Shown: positions 10,601 through 21,746 of the stretch, piece by piece
Layout: each line of letters starts with the position of its first letter
How positions within the stretch are numbered: the first letter of the stretch is position 1
From: Papaver somniferum
Taxonomy: Eukaryota; Streptophyta; Magnoliopsida; Ranunculales; Papaveraceae
Reading direction: 5' to 3'
NCBI RefSeq assembly: GCF_003573695.1
Contig: NC_039359.1
Coordinates: 138,161,939-138,225,938, forward strand
DNA length: 64,000 nt
Program-made: the position numbers and the translations under genes
The notes under the pieces: model-generated
What the model was told of the DNA's origin: nothing
The model's database searches: none
Seen by the model: only the letters and a program-made list of their open reading frames with translations

Positions 10601-11859
10601 TCTGGGTATTTAGATTCTCTTATAATTCCTGCCTCAAGCATTTTTTGTAGTTCTTCTTCTATTTGGGAATGGTAAGTTGTTGCAATTTTTCTTATTTTCT
10701 GTTTAAATGGTCTCACATTTTTGTTAATTTCCAATTTGTGGCATGCAATTGATGGATCAATTCCTGGTATCTCATCCTTGCATCCAGTGAAAATATCTTT
10801 GTATTCTCGCAACAAGTTAACAGTTCTTTCTTCTTCTTCTATATCCATTTTGGTTCCAATTCTCAACATTAGAGGCTCCTCTATAGTTCCAACGTTTATT
10901 TCTTTTGTTGGTTCTGCGGCAGTGTAACTGGGTTTAGGTTCTCCCATTGGTGTTGGTTCTTTTATTGTTTTTATGGGTCCTTCTCCTTCTTCCGAAATTT
11001 CGCTGGGTATTCCTTTGCCTTCTTTTGTCCTTATCATATATACTCTAAATTCTTCTTCCTTTTTTGCTTCCTTCGCCAATTTTCTGCGAAATTGTTTCTT
11101 TTTTGCTTGTCCTTCATAATGTTTTACCTCAATTTGATGACATAATTTCGCATTGTCAACATCTCCTCTGATTTCACCTATTCCATTTGGAGTGGGGAAT
11201 TTAATACATTGATGCAACGTTGATACCACAACTTTTATCACATGTATCCATGATCTTCCTAATAACATATTATATGGCGATTCCATATCCACCACGCACA
11301 ATGTTACATGTGTTTCGATTTCTCCAAGTGGAATTCGTACCACTATCTCTCCTTTAGGTTTTGTTGTGGATTTTCCAAAGCCGTGAACAAAATATGTTGA
11401 ACTGGACATTTCTTCATCTTTAAATTCCATTCCCCGGAATGCGTGATAAAATATTATATCAACTGAACTTCCTGTATCGATTAAAGTTCTGTTCAACATC
11501 CATTCTCCTGTGGATTTTATTGTCGTCTCTTTCTTTTTTCGTGTAATAGGCACTGTGATGACCAACGGAGATGTGTGGTTCAAAATTTCTTTTGGTATTT
11601 CTTCCGCCATGAATGCAATTTTTTGCTTTTCCCAATCTTTCAAGGGTGATGTTTTTTCTACCGTCATAACTTTCCTTCCTTCAAAATTTCGTTTATGTAT
11701 TCTTCCTTTGATGTTTTCATGGAATTCATTAATCATCGTTTTTGTTATCATATTACACTCCAATCTTTCGCCATTTTCACTAATTCTATTCATCTTTCTT
11801 CTAACTGATTCACTGATTTGTTTAATCACTTTCTTGACTTGAATATTCTCAATCAACAA
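7615..11859 (-). pseudogene. pol: G1 pol: protease-RT-RNase H-second RNase H-integrase
   Basis: One uninterrupted frame register of 1,414 codons broken only by three nonsense codons: TAA at 10201-10203 (CAA in G2), TAA at 9238-9240 (GAA in G2) and TGA near 7708 (GGA in G2). Domains by codon: aspartic protease, DTGSS at 128-132; RT about 340-560, with YVDD at 537-540; first RNase H about 680-800; second RNase H from about 831 (LVDGSSN); integrase zinc finger H1064/H1071/C1102/C1105; catalytic D1134, D1194, E1230 with DD35E spacing; C-terminal GPYIIKEI region. The protein ends at the TAA at 7615. No capsid or zinc-knuckle sequence precedes the protease. All catalytic residues I can check are intact apart from the second RNase H Glu lost to the 9238 stop. 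Confidence 0.93.
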
Positions 11860-11882
11860 TCTTCAACTTTCGATCTTGAATT

Positions 11883-11900
11883 CCCTGTTTCTAGCGCCAT
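11883..11900 (-). promoter_or_regulatory. G1 primer binding site
   Basis: Reading the minus strand from the 5' LTR, two bases separate the LTR from TGGCGCTAGAAACAGGGA. TGG is the complement of a tRNA CCA end, and the position is correct for a PBS. I do not assign the tRNA. The G2 equivalent is decayed (CGACGCTAGAAATAGGGA). Confidence 0.7.
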
Positions 11901-11902
11901 TA

Positions 11903-12371
11903 TGTAGTTGCAGGAAATCCTATACTACACTCTTCATGTGATTTCATTATTAATCAACTCATTTTAGGTTTGTATTCTTAATTTTATTGACTAATCTTTG
12001 GATGTTCTTACAAGAAAAGATAAAGAACTCAAGAATGATCTCTGCTCTAAACTTTCTCTCTCCTATTTACTTGTTTCTTACTCAAAAAATATCTCTCTCT
12101 TCTTTACAACTCGAATGACTATTTATAAGGAAATACATAGTGGATGACAGCTAATCTGTCCTTTATTTTCGGATATGGTCTGCGACATTCTCGCAACCTT
12201 ACAAATATTAATTTCGCAAACTCTCCAATTTTCGCAGGACTATCATATCTTTCTCGTGATCTTAGATGTCGTCATTTATTTTATCATTTCTGGAACTGTT
12301 CTGCGACGCTTAAGTGTTGTGTCATTAATAATTTCGATGAAACATTATCATTGCGAGATTCTGATCCTACA
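11903..12371 (-). repeat. G1 5' LTR
   Basis: 469 bp, pairs with 3212-3680. Carries TATAAATAG (minus strand, 12119-12127) as the likely promoter of the genomic RNA. Confidence 0.95.
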
Positions 12372-12973
12372 CTCTTATTTCAATCATTGAAACATTATCG
12401 GAAGACGACAATAGCCATCTCACACAAATTATTAGCTTCAAAGCAATTTTCAAGTGATCGAATGATCAATACGAAATATTCTGAGTCTACATCAATGACT
12501 GTCTCACACAAATCATGTAAGATGTTACCAGGTGATGTTCACATGCTCATCTTTTGATTTACATCAAGAATATAAGATGAACTTTGTTAAAGCGAAAGCT
12601 TACCAACACATATTTCGAGAAATATGTAAGCGAGTTAAACTCAACTCGAAATATCAAATGTGCATAATTGAAGTCTATATAGCTATAAGACTTTTGTCTC
12701 ACATAGGAGATAGAGTAGATAGACTTTTGAGTGATAGATGAGTTCAAGTCTCCACATACCTTTTTTTGATGAAGTTCCACAAGCTCCCCTTAGTAGTTCT
12801 TCGTCTTCAATCGATGAATGACGTGAAGTCTAATGCTCAACTACACTTTCTATCCTAATACGAGACTTAGCTATAAGTAGACTAGAAATCAATACTTACA
12901 GTTTTGGAAACTAAACTTGACAAACAAGCTTGAGATAGAAATGCTTGCGAGTTCGACCGAGCAGTGCTCTAAC
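12372..12973 (-). repeat. C0 3' LTR, proximal part
   Basis: Continues the LTR interrupted by G1, starting with the duplicated CTCTT, and ends at 12973 with CTCTAACA, the inverted form of the LTR start TGTTAGAG. Matches 61875-62480. Confidence 0.88.
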
Positions 12974-13380
12974 AATCTCCCCCTTTGTCAATTTTAATGA
13001 CAAAACTATCAATACATATGGATTACAAAATAAATAAACTTTGTAGCTTCTCATCCAAATGCTTGATCTCCTTGGTTCTTCAACATTACTCGAAATCTTT
13101 GTCACTTCCAAGCACTCCAGTGATTCTGAATGTGTTCAACTCAACATCATAGTTGTTTAAGATCCTTGGTTCTTCAATCATTGTTATACAATGTCATACT
13201 ATTATTACATCGCATCAACGTCCAATTGTATCACAACTTTGAGAACAATACTATGGTGATATGTATTACTCCCCCTTAGTCAATACTTCATATCACATGA
13301 AACCCCTCCCCCCTACATAATGATCCGTAAACCATATGTATTTGTAGTGTCAACTACACATTAATTATCCCCCATTTTTT
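12974..13380 (-). promoter_or_regulatory. C0 multiple polypurine tracts
   Basis: On the minus strand, AAGGGGGAGAT abuts the 3' LTR (12974-12988), with further G-runs at about 13268, 13306 and 13368. Repeated tracts of this kind upstream of the 3' LTR are a recognised Sirevirus trait (family knowledge). Confidence 0.7.
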
Positions 13381-13952
13381 CAATATAAATTGGGAAAGGT
13401 ACGAAAACTAGTAGGACCCTAATGAAATTTCCATAAAGATACTTCATGACCAAAAGAGAACATATCAACTTTGTTTTGATGATTTCACATAGACGAAACC
13501 AGTGTATTCATCAAGAAGTTTATAAGGATACAAAAAAACTCCTACAATATTCCACATCCACACTCCCCACAAAGATTTGGCAATTAAGCACAAGTTCATT
13601 AAGAACTCTACCCCATAAAATGTCATTCCCGAAAGAACAACAAGAGCGACCTTACTTTCACAAGAAAAGAAGGATTTCAAAGAATACTTTGATACCTAAC
13701 AAAACAGTTATGTATGTAGAAACAAATGTGAAATTGAAACAACACTACACTGATGTTCTAAGCTTTGATTTCCCAAGAGATGTGAATGAGTCCAAGGGAA
13801 AAAGGCTAGAAAACTAATGAACCAAAAACACACCAATAGATTGACGTAAGTGTTCAAACGTAGCAGTATCTAAAGGTTTGGTGAGAATATCAGCCAATTG
13901 TTGTTCGGAAGGCACAAATTCCATATTGATGATACCATTTTCATAGAGATCT
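13381..13952. other. C0 3' untranslated region
   Basis: Non-coding stretch between the RNase H end and the purine tracts. A plus-strand ORF of 123 codons at 13446-13817 has no recognisable content and lies antisense in element UTR. Confidence 0.5.
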
Positions 13953-15417
13953 CTAATAAAAATGATACCTTATGTCAATGTGCTCAGTTCTTGAGTGCTC
14001 AACAGGATTCTCAGTGATGCGAATCGCACTTGAGTTATCACAAAAGATCTTCATTACACCAGTGTCAATTCCATAATCAACAAGTATTTGTTTCATCCAT
14101 AGAAGTTGAGTACAACATGAACCTGTAGCAATATATTCTGCTTCGCATGTAGACATGGATTATGAGTTTTGTTTCTTTCTATGCCATGCCACAATATTTA
14201 ACCCAACATAGTAAAATCCCCCTGAAGTACTCTTTATGTCTTCTACACATCCTGCCCAATCTGCATCTGAATAGGCAGTAAGATCAGTGTTAGTATTAAA
14301 AGTATATGATAGACCATACCCGCTAGTATGTTGGATATATCGCATAATCCTCTTCGCAGCTGCAAGATGAGATTCCTTTGGATTAGCCTAAAATCTAGCA
14401 CAACAACCAACACTAAAAGCAATATCAGGTCTAGTAGATGTAATATATAAGAGACTTCCAATGATAGATCGATAGGCTTTTGATCCACATTTACTCATTT
14501 CTCATCTCGATGCAGTTTACCAGTAGTGGGCATAGGTGTCAGTTTTGGAGTCGACTTATCAAGACCGAACCATGTCACAAAATCCTTAGCATATTTTCTT
14601 GATATAAGTAGATTCTATCCTTATGTTGTTGAATCTGTAATCCTAAAAAGAATTTTAATTCACCAACTCCTTCCCAAGAGAGACTTCAAATCTTTTGCAA
14701 GTTTCTCAGAAGTCGATCCATAGATGATATCATCTACATAAACTTGAGCAATGACAACATCTTTCCCACTCCACTTGGTAAACAAGGTTTTATCAGCTCC
14801 ACCTCTCGAAAAACCTTTCCTGAGTAGGGAACTAGTTAGTTTTTCGAACCAAGCACGGGGTGCTTGTTTTAACCCATATAATGCCTTTTTGAGTTGAAGG
14901 ACATGATCTGGGAAGTCGGGATTTTCAAATCCCTTTGGTTGAGCAATACAGGCCTCTTCCTTTAAATTTCCGTTTAGGAACGCGAATTTTATGTCCATTT
15001 GAAACAGCTTAACCTTAAGAAAACAAGCATGAGCTAATAGTAACCGAATGGACTCAAGGCGTGTCACATGAGCAAAGGTTTCGCCAAAGTCGATACCTTC
15101 AATCTGTGAATATCCCTGAGCGACAAGTTTGGCTTTGTTTCTGACAATGGTACCAAATTCATCAGACTTGTTCTTGAATATCCATTTGGTACCAACAATA
15201 TTGATATTAGAGAGATGAGGTACGAGCTCCCATACCTCTTGTCTTTGAAATTGATTTAACTCTTCATGCATTGCATTCACCCAAAAGGGATCGTTAAGAG
15301 CTTCATCAATATTTTTGGGTTCTACCTGTGAAAGATAACAACCAAAATTGCAAATATTTTGAAGTTTCCCTCTTGTCTTAGCCGTAAAATCCTTTCCTCC
15401 AATAATACTGTTAGTAT
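13953..15417 (-). pseudogene. pol: C0 pol, reverse transcriptase and RNase H part
   Basis: Copia-type RT on the minus strand: GTKWIFKNK, KLVAQGYSQ, the QMDIKFAFLNG catalytic Asp, LYGLKQAPRAW and YVDDIIYGS. RNase H follows with YSDADWAGC (Asp), STCEAEYIA (Glu) and FCDNSSAI (Asp). Lesions: a frameshift between about 14660 and 14490, and an in-frame TAA at 14160-14162 inside RNase H. The N-terminal end stops at 15417 because C1 is inserted there; the same frame resumes beyond 24212, where the integrase tail ends in HDT and this part continues with NSIIGG. Confidence 0.92.
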
Positions 15418-17899
15418 TGTTAGAGCATTGCTTGGTCGAACTCGCAGGCGTTGCTATCTCAAGCATGTTTGTCAATATTAGTGATCAGAACTATATGTCT
15501 TGATTTCTAGTATACTTATGACTAAGTCTCGGTCTAGGATAGTTAGGAATAGTTGAGCTGCAGACTCCATGGCGATTATCTTGAACATACGAAGAACTAC
15601 TCAAGGAAGCAGTGGAACTTCATCCGACCAAAAGGTATGTGGAGACTTGAACTCATCCTGTCACTCAAAAGTCTATTTACTCTATCTCCTACTCTTGAGA
15701 CAAAAGTCGTATAAGTATGATAGTTTTCATACATACACATTTGCTATTTCGAACCGAGTTTACTCGCCTATCTTTTTCTCGAAATACGTGTTGGTAAGCT
15801 TTTGCTTTAACCATCTTCATCTTTACCCGTGATGAAAGTGATGATGACGTTTCAATCTTGAAAATAGATTTGATGACGATAGTCGATTCTTTATGTCTAA
15901 AGACTGTGATAACATTATCGAAGAATGTTTCAAAGATTGAAATGTAGAGTTGAGAATATGTAACCACCTATGGAGGTAAGCATATAGTGTGTTCGCACAT
16001 TATTGTATAAATCCATGTGCCGGAAACCAAGTGCGTGCATATGTGTGCATGCGGTATTGGTGAAGGAGACAGGTTGGGTAGGCGTACCCGTACGCGTACT
16101 GGCGGAAATTCACGTCTGTGAAATTCTGCTGAGTTTGAAGTTTACGAACTCAAAAACCAGTCACCTTAGGTACGCGTACCCGTACGCGTACTGGCGGAAC
16201 TTTTTCACCCGAAAAAGTCTGCTGAGTTTGGAAACTAAAACAAACTCAAAATTCGGTATCTAAGGTACGCATACCCGTACGCATACCCAAGCTGGTTATA
16301 TTTCTCAAATCGGTAGTTTCATGAACTTAAACAATAAATCAATAAGGAATGCAAAATCTTTGCAAACCGTGGGTATATTTTTCATGAATTGATTCAAATG
16401 AATCAAACCGATTTTGTTTCAATTGTGTCTATGTATAAAGACCTAAGAAATTGAAAAACTCTTGAACTAGTTCTTATAAGTCATTTGAACTAGTTATGAG
16501 AAAGATGAATACGGTTAATATGAAAGCACTCATATGGCTAACCATTGGTCAACCATTTGTGAACCAACCAATGTACACGTTTAGGTACGGTTACTCAAAC
16601 CTAAATAAATACATTTCATTTGTGTGTGACAAGCTAAGTTTCGATCTAACGGTTAAAAGATATTATCTTGGATGAATCAGGTTTTTCATCTAACAATGAT
16701 TATTAAATGCTTTGTTACCAAGGTAACTTAGATTGCAAACCCTGATTTGAAAACTATATAAGGATACGTCTATCAATTGTGCAAAACTAATCCCCACACC
16801 TCCTGTGTGATACTAGTTGGTTTTCTAGAGTTGATTCTCCTTGAATCGTAGGTTTCTTCTCGATACCCTGTCGATTAACGACTAAAAGACTTCACTGGGA
16901 TTGTGAAGCCAGACAAAACTACTTCTCTTGTAGTTGAGCGAACTGATCTTGCCATTTTCTATCATACGAGTTCAATTGAATAATTGACTTGAGATTATAT
17001 CTCCTATAGGTCAAGATAAAAAGAAATCACAAACGTCTTCGTCTCATCGTTTGTGATTCCAAAATATCTAGTTTCGCTACCATACGGTTTAGATTATTGT
17101 GAGGTGATTGATAATACTAGGCTGTTCTTCGGGAATATAAGTCTGGTTTATCAATTGGTTCTTGTTTACCTTGATTTTTATCAAAAGATAGAACAAAAAT
17201 TTTAGGTTTATCTGTGGGAGACAGATTTATCTATCCTTGTCGACTTTTCTGTGTGATGCAGATTTGTTTAAAAGTGTTTGACTTTGTGTCGTAGCAACTC
17301 TTGGTTGTGGGTGAGATCAGCTAAGGGAATCAAGTGCATGGTATCCTGCTGGAATCATAGACGTAAGGAGCGCAACTGTACCTTGAGTCAGTGTGAGATT
17401 GATTAGGGTTCAACTACAGTCAAGACCGAAGTTAGTTTGTAGTAGGCTAGTGTCTGTAGCGACTTAATACAGTGTGGTGTTCAATCTGGACTAGGTCCCG
17501 AGGTTTTTTCTGCATTTGCGGTTTATCGTTAACAAAATTTCTGGTGTCTGTGTTATTTCTATTCTGCATTATATTTTGTTATATAATTGAAATATCACAG
17601 GTTGTGCGTTGTATCGATCAATAGTGAAATCCAACCTTTGGTAGTTGATTGGATATTGATTGATCCTTGGATATTGGTCTTTGGTACCATCCAAGTTTAT
17701 CTCTCTTGTATCTAATCGAGACTAGCAGATTGCTTGAGTAATATTTAAATAAAGAGATAGAGATATTAACTCCTTGATATAGTTTTTATTAAGATTGAGT
17801 CTGACTGTCTAGTTGATTCTCTTAAAAGTATATTAGAGTTAGTCCATACAGATTGCTAATCGAAATATTGGGTGACGTTGTTAGACCCCCGCATTTTCA
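15418..17899 (+). repeat. C1 5' LTR
   Basis: 2,482 bp. TATA box at 16755-16763, so U3 is about 1.37 kb. U3 contains the block of TACGCGTACC/TACGCATACC-type repeats at 16080-16290. Confidence 0.93.
16755..16763 (+). promoter_or_regulatory. C1 LTR TATA box
   Basis: TATATAAGG, conserved at the matching position in most LTRs of this family here (23066, 35041, and minus-strand copies near 26460, 32202, 49131 and 55551). Confidence 0.7.
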
Positions 17900-17901
17900 A
17901 T

Positions 17902-17913
17902 TGGTATCAGAGC
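17902..17913 (+). promoter_or_regulatory. C1 primer binding site, initiator-Met type
   Basis: TGGTATCAGAGC lies two bases after the LTR end. This is the standard plant copia PBS complementary to the 3' end of initiator tRNA-Met. Confidence 0.88.
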
Positions 17914-17965
17914 AGGCAAACACGTTCAAGACCTCAAAAGTATGTGTTTGTAGCGATCTGACTCT

Positions 17966-19394
17966 ATGGACAGGGGTGTTATCTCTATTAACGTACCACC
18001 AGTCTTCGATGGCTCTAATTACTTATGGTGAAAAATTACTATGCGAGCATTTATTCAAGCGCGTGATTTTCAATCATGGGTATATGATGTTAATGTCTAT
18101 GATGCTCCCGTTGTTGCAGTAGGTAACGTTAATGTTCCAAAAAATATTGACGAATACGATGCTGCTGAGATACTTGCTGTGAAGCAAAACTCCGACGGTT
18201 TGAATGCCATCATACATGCCATTACCCCAAATCTTCAGCACCATGTGTCAAATTGCACTAGGTCTAAAGATGCGTGGGATATCTTAGAAACCTTATTCGA
18301 AGGAAATACCAGTGAAAAGGAAGCTAGGCTTCAAAACCTTAATTCTGATTGGGAAAACCTTCGTATGGAAGATGAGGATTCATTTGATGAGTTTAATCAT
18401 AAAGTGTCTGAAATTGTTAATGCATCTTTTGCATTGGGTAAGACTATTCCTTAAAAGGACATTGTGACGAAAATTCTCAGATCGCTGCCATCTAGATACG
18501 ATTCTAAGAAGCATGCCATCATTGAGGGAAATAACCTTGATAATCTCTCCATAAATTCACTGGTTGGGAAGCTTAAGATCTTTGATCACGAACTTTCATC
18601 CAAATCTAAGGATGTTGCATTCAAAGCACTAAAAGACATAAAGTTACTTGACAAAAGTAAAAATGTGTATATCTCTGAAGATGATCACTCTGAGACAGAT
18701 TCATCAGATGCAGATCTTGACAAATCGGTATCGATGATCATAAGACAGTTTAGAGATCTTCTATTGAAGATAAGTAAACGGTTCTCCAGAGATAAGCCTA
18801 AAGCATCAGTCAAACCTCATAATCGTATTCCTCCTAAAAACAGGGGCACAGATGAAACTAATGACGAGGATATGCCTCAGTGCTTTTAAGTGTAAAGGAT
18901 TTGGTCATTTTGCAAACGAGTGCCCAAATCGTAGAAAATACACTGGGAACAAAGGTCTTGCTGCGACACTTGATGAGATGTCTGACAACTATGATTATGA
19001 TGAAGACAAAAAATCAAGTGTTGCTCTTCTATGTGAAAATATTGATTTTGATAATTGTAGCAATACATACATCAATATTGATAATATTTTAGAAGAGAGA
19101 CCAATCAATATGGAAGAATCAATTGAACCCTCTGTTGGAAACCCTTCGTTTAATGTTTCAGGATCTACCTTGTGCCTAGCAGCTTGCGTTTCAAAGGCGC
19201 CTGAATCATCTTTTGTGTTGACATGCTCTTATTGTTCCCTCAAGGGACATGAGTTTTCGAAGTGTTTCAAGTACAAACACAAGATGAGATATGTCAACAA
19301 GCTTCAACGAAGAGAAGATCGTCTAGCCACCAAGCTTAACTCATGGATAAAACAACTGAGGTATGTAAGATCTTATCTTCCTCGAAGATATTAG
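17966..19394 (+). pseudogene. gag: C1 gag (copia type, UBN2-like plus zinc knuckles)
   Basis: Starts at ATG 17966. The N-terminus NVPPVFDGSNYLW is the conserved start of copia gag (DUF4219-like), followed by a UBN2-type capsid region (AKDAWDILETLFEG-like; FDEFNHKV). A zinc knuckle CFKCKGFGHFANEC (CX2CX4HX4C) spans 18880-18925, and a second CX2CX4HX4C motif CSYCSLKGHEFSKC lies near 19225-19265. Lesions: TGG to TGA in the first motif (just before 18041), TAA at 18452, and one extra T inside the first zinc knuckle near 18888 that shifts the frame. About 476 codons in total. No protease follows. Confidence 0.9.
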
Positions 19395-19885
19395 TTTCCA
19401 AAGATAGAACTAGGCCATTAGAGAAGAAAACATAGTCTAAACATACAGAAAGGTAGGGTTCCATGAATTCCAACCAAAAGGGTCATGATGGACAAATTGT
19501 TGTTCACCACATCACAACTTGATTGTGTTGTAATGTGCTCTTGTCTCATGTGCCTGTTCAAAAGAGACAAGATCTTGCACACCTCGGGCTTTAAAATAAA
19601 ATAAAAAATATATATTTTTTTTATCTTTGAGTTGTTTGGACTTGAAATTTCTTCATATCACTATTGATATTGAAAGGGACCGATTTGCCAAAAGAAGAGG
19701 GTTATTATCGAAAATTCCGCTCTTTATAGGGTTGTGAGTTGGATGTGTATGAACCTGTTTAAAGGTTTCGAATCCCTACATTCTTTTTTATTTCTCTGAT
19801 ATTCTTTATATCTTAAGACTGCTTGATGAAGTTGAATTGTGAACTCCTCTCACACAACCATGCTTTCATGGATACTCTAAGCATC
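19395..19885. other. C1 internal non-coding stretch
   Basis: AT-rich, contains a run of A/T near 19590-19625. No pol remnant seen on either strand. Confidence 0.5.
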
Positions 19886-20230
19886 ATGTCTTCAGATGGA
19901 AAAGATATCAATATGATTATTAAGCCATCAATCACCAAGGAAAAAGAAAAATCTCCGGTGTTTCCATCCTTGAAATGAAAAAGAAGGAATGTGAGAAAGC
20001 CAAGGGCAGTTCCTTATAACTCTCAGAAATTCTCTGATGTTCTTGATGAGTTGAAAGAGACAAGAAAGGAGATTCGACAAATAAAAGCTTGTGTGTTAAG
20101 ATCTTTAGAAATTCAGAAGTCCCTGGTTCGACATCTTCAACCAAGACGGTTTGTTGGTATTGACTCCTTTCTCCACGAACCCTATGTTCCAATGGATGTT
20201 GACGACAAGGAGTTCGGGAACGATACATAA
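19886..20230 (+). pseudogene. C1 downstream small coiled-coil ORF
   Basis: A frame of about 115 codons from ATG 19886 to the stop at 20230, broken once by TGA near 19976. The N-terminal part is Lys-rich; the middle (VLDELKETRKEIRQIKA) looks like a short coiled coil; the end is acidic (MDVDDKEFGND). It occupies the place after gag where autonomous Sireviruses have pol and then an envelope-like ORF. It could be a reduced remnant of that ORF or unrelated. Not recognised. Confidence 0.4.
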
Positions 20231-21050
20231 TTTCTCAAAGATATCAATGTCTAGAAAGTCTTCTTATGAGAATTTATTTCTTATGTCTTAGGAAGAATAA
20301 CTAGAGTTTGGAATAGCCATTATTGTGAGTACACATAGCTATGTCCATCGTGTTTCATCTTTATTTTTTAGGTTTATTTATTTAAATTCTAAAAATTGTT
20401 TGGAAGATGATTTTTGCAGTATTAATATTTATGGTTTTATATATTGCAATATGTTATGGGATATGTGTGTTTGCGTCCGTGAACTGTTATTGTCCCATAT
20501 GATGTCAAAACTTATCTCTTTTATATGTCGATATGCATGTATTGATACAAGATCGATGAACTTTTGACAAACAAAAGTTAAGCCTATTATGTCAATTATT
20601 GATGGAAGATAGGTTAAAATATTTTGTTTACAAGGATTATGTCTATTGTATGTCAGTGTGCAAATAGTGATGGAAAATAGAATGAATCCTTGTATATGCC
20701 ACAGTATTGATCATTCCCTGATCCATATTTTATGTGTATACTGCAATGCTCCATAAGTTTTTCTTGTGTTGAGCATAAGACGATTGAGTTAATCATTCTT
20801 TTATGGTGAACTTAGTCGTAGCTTCGTAAGCTCTCTTATGTCGAGCATTTCCAACTAGATTAATCATAGATTCGTTTGTGGTTATTTTGGTTGTGTATTC
20901 CGATTAAATTAATCATGGGTTCTCTTGTGGTTAGTTTAATTGAGAATTTTGGATATAGAAAATCATTTTTATGGTTTTTGGTGTCCAATAAAATCCTTCT
21001 TTTCTTGTAAAAGTAAGGTCGCTCTTATTGTTCTCTCAGGAATGACATCA
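20231..21050. repeat. C1 3' region with degenerate internal repeats
   Basis: Non-coding. From about 20740 to 21000 diverged units recur, built around ATTAATCATGGGTTCTCTTG and TCTTATGTCGAGCAT. The first part (from about 20290, GAGTTTGGAATAGCCATTAT) matches C3 at about 38333, so the 3' region is shared across family members. Confidence 0.6.
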
Positions 21051-21746
21051 AATGGGGGAGAGTTCTTTTGAACTTGCGCTTAATTTCCATATCTTTGTGG
21101 GGAGTGCGGCTGTGGAATTATTTAGGGGTTATCTTGTATCTTTATAAACTCCTTGATGAATGCATTTAGCCTCGGCTTTATGATTTCATATTTATAAACT
21201 CCTTGATGAATGTATTTGGTCTTGAAGCGTCTTCATGGAAATTTCATTAGGATTCTTCATGGAAATTTCATTAGGATCCCGTTTTCGTACCTTTGCCGAT
21301 TTTATTTACAAAAAGGGGGGGAATTAATGTATAGTTCACACTACAAATACATATTATTTACGTGCTTTACGGGTCATTATGTAAGGGGGAGTGGTTTTCA
21401 TGTTGAGACGAAAGTATTGACTAAGGGGGAGTGATACATATCACCATAGTATTGTTGTCAAAGTTGTGATATGAGAACTGTGATGCTGTGTAATAATATT
21501 ATGACACTGTATAACAATGATCGAGAGATTTTGTTTTCTCATTGTTATGGCTATGAAACTTCAACAACTATGATGTTGAATTGAACATCTATGGAATCAT
21601 GGGAGTACTTGGAAAAGACGATTTTTTCAAGTAACGTTGAAGCACCAAGGAGATCAAGCATGTGGACGAGAAGCTACAAAGTTTTAGTTATTTTGTAATC
21701 CATATGTATCGATAGTTTTGTCACTAAAATTGACAAAGGGGAAGAT
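21051..21746 (+). promoter_or_regulatory. C1 multiple polypurine tracts
   Basis: Five G-rich tracts: 21051-21064, 21311-21322, 21381-21392, 21421-21432 and 21734-21746, the last abutting the 3' LTR. This repeated-PPT layout is a Sirevirus hallmark. Confidence 0.8.

Larger units (their letters stand above)
3212..12371 (-). mobile_element. G1: Ty3/gypsy Tat-like element, gag-less, with antisense spliced gene
   Basis: Bounded by two 469-bp LTRs and a perfect 5-bp TSD, CTCTT (3207-3211 and 12372-12376). By eye the LTRs differ at about 14 positions, roughly 3 percent. Order on the minus strand: 5' LTR, PBS, one long pol frame (protease, RT, RNase H, second RNase H, integrase), a GC-richer non-coding block, a tandem repeat, an opposite-strand five-exon gene, purine tract, 3' LTR. 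Two successive RNase H domains are diagnostic of the Tat lineage (family knowledge). No gag is present. It sits in the 3' LTR of C0. Confidence 0.93.

Noticed and set aside
11510..11842. Plus-strand ORF of 110 codons (and 48115-48447)
   Set aside because: Shadow of the protease-proximal part of pol. Its recurrence in G2 follows from pol conservation.
13446..13817. Plus-strand ORF of 123 codons
   Set aside because: Lies antisense in the C0 3' untranslated region. No recognisable motif, and the matching regions of C1-C4 do not keep the frame.
16080..16290. CRISPR-like array
   Set aside because: Repeats are 10-22 bp, irregular and lack uniform spacers; the context is a plant LTR.
19600..21050. 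Hidden RT or integrase remnant in C1
   Set aside because: I looked for YVDD, KARLVAQG, TPQQNG and related motifs in all frames and found none. The same is true of the C2, C3 and C4 interiors.
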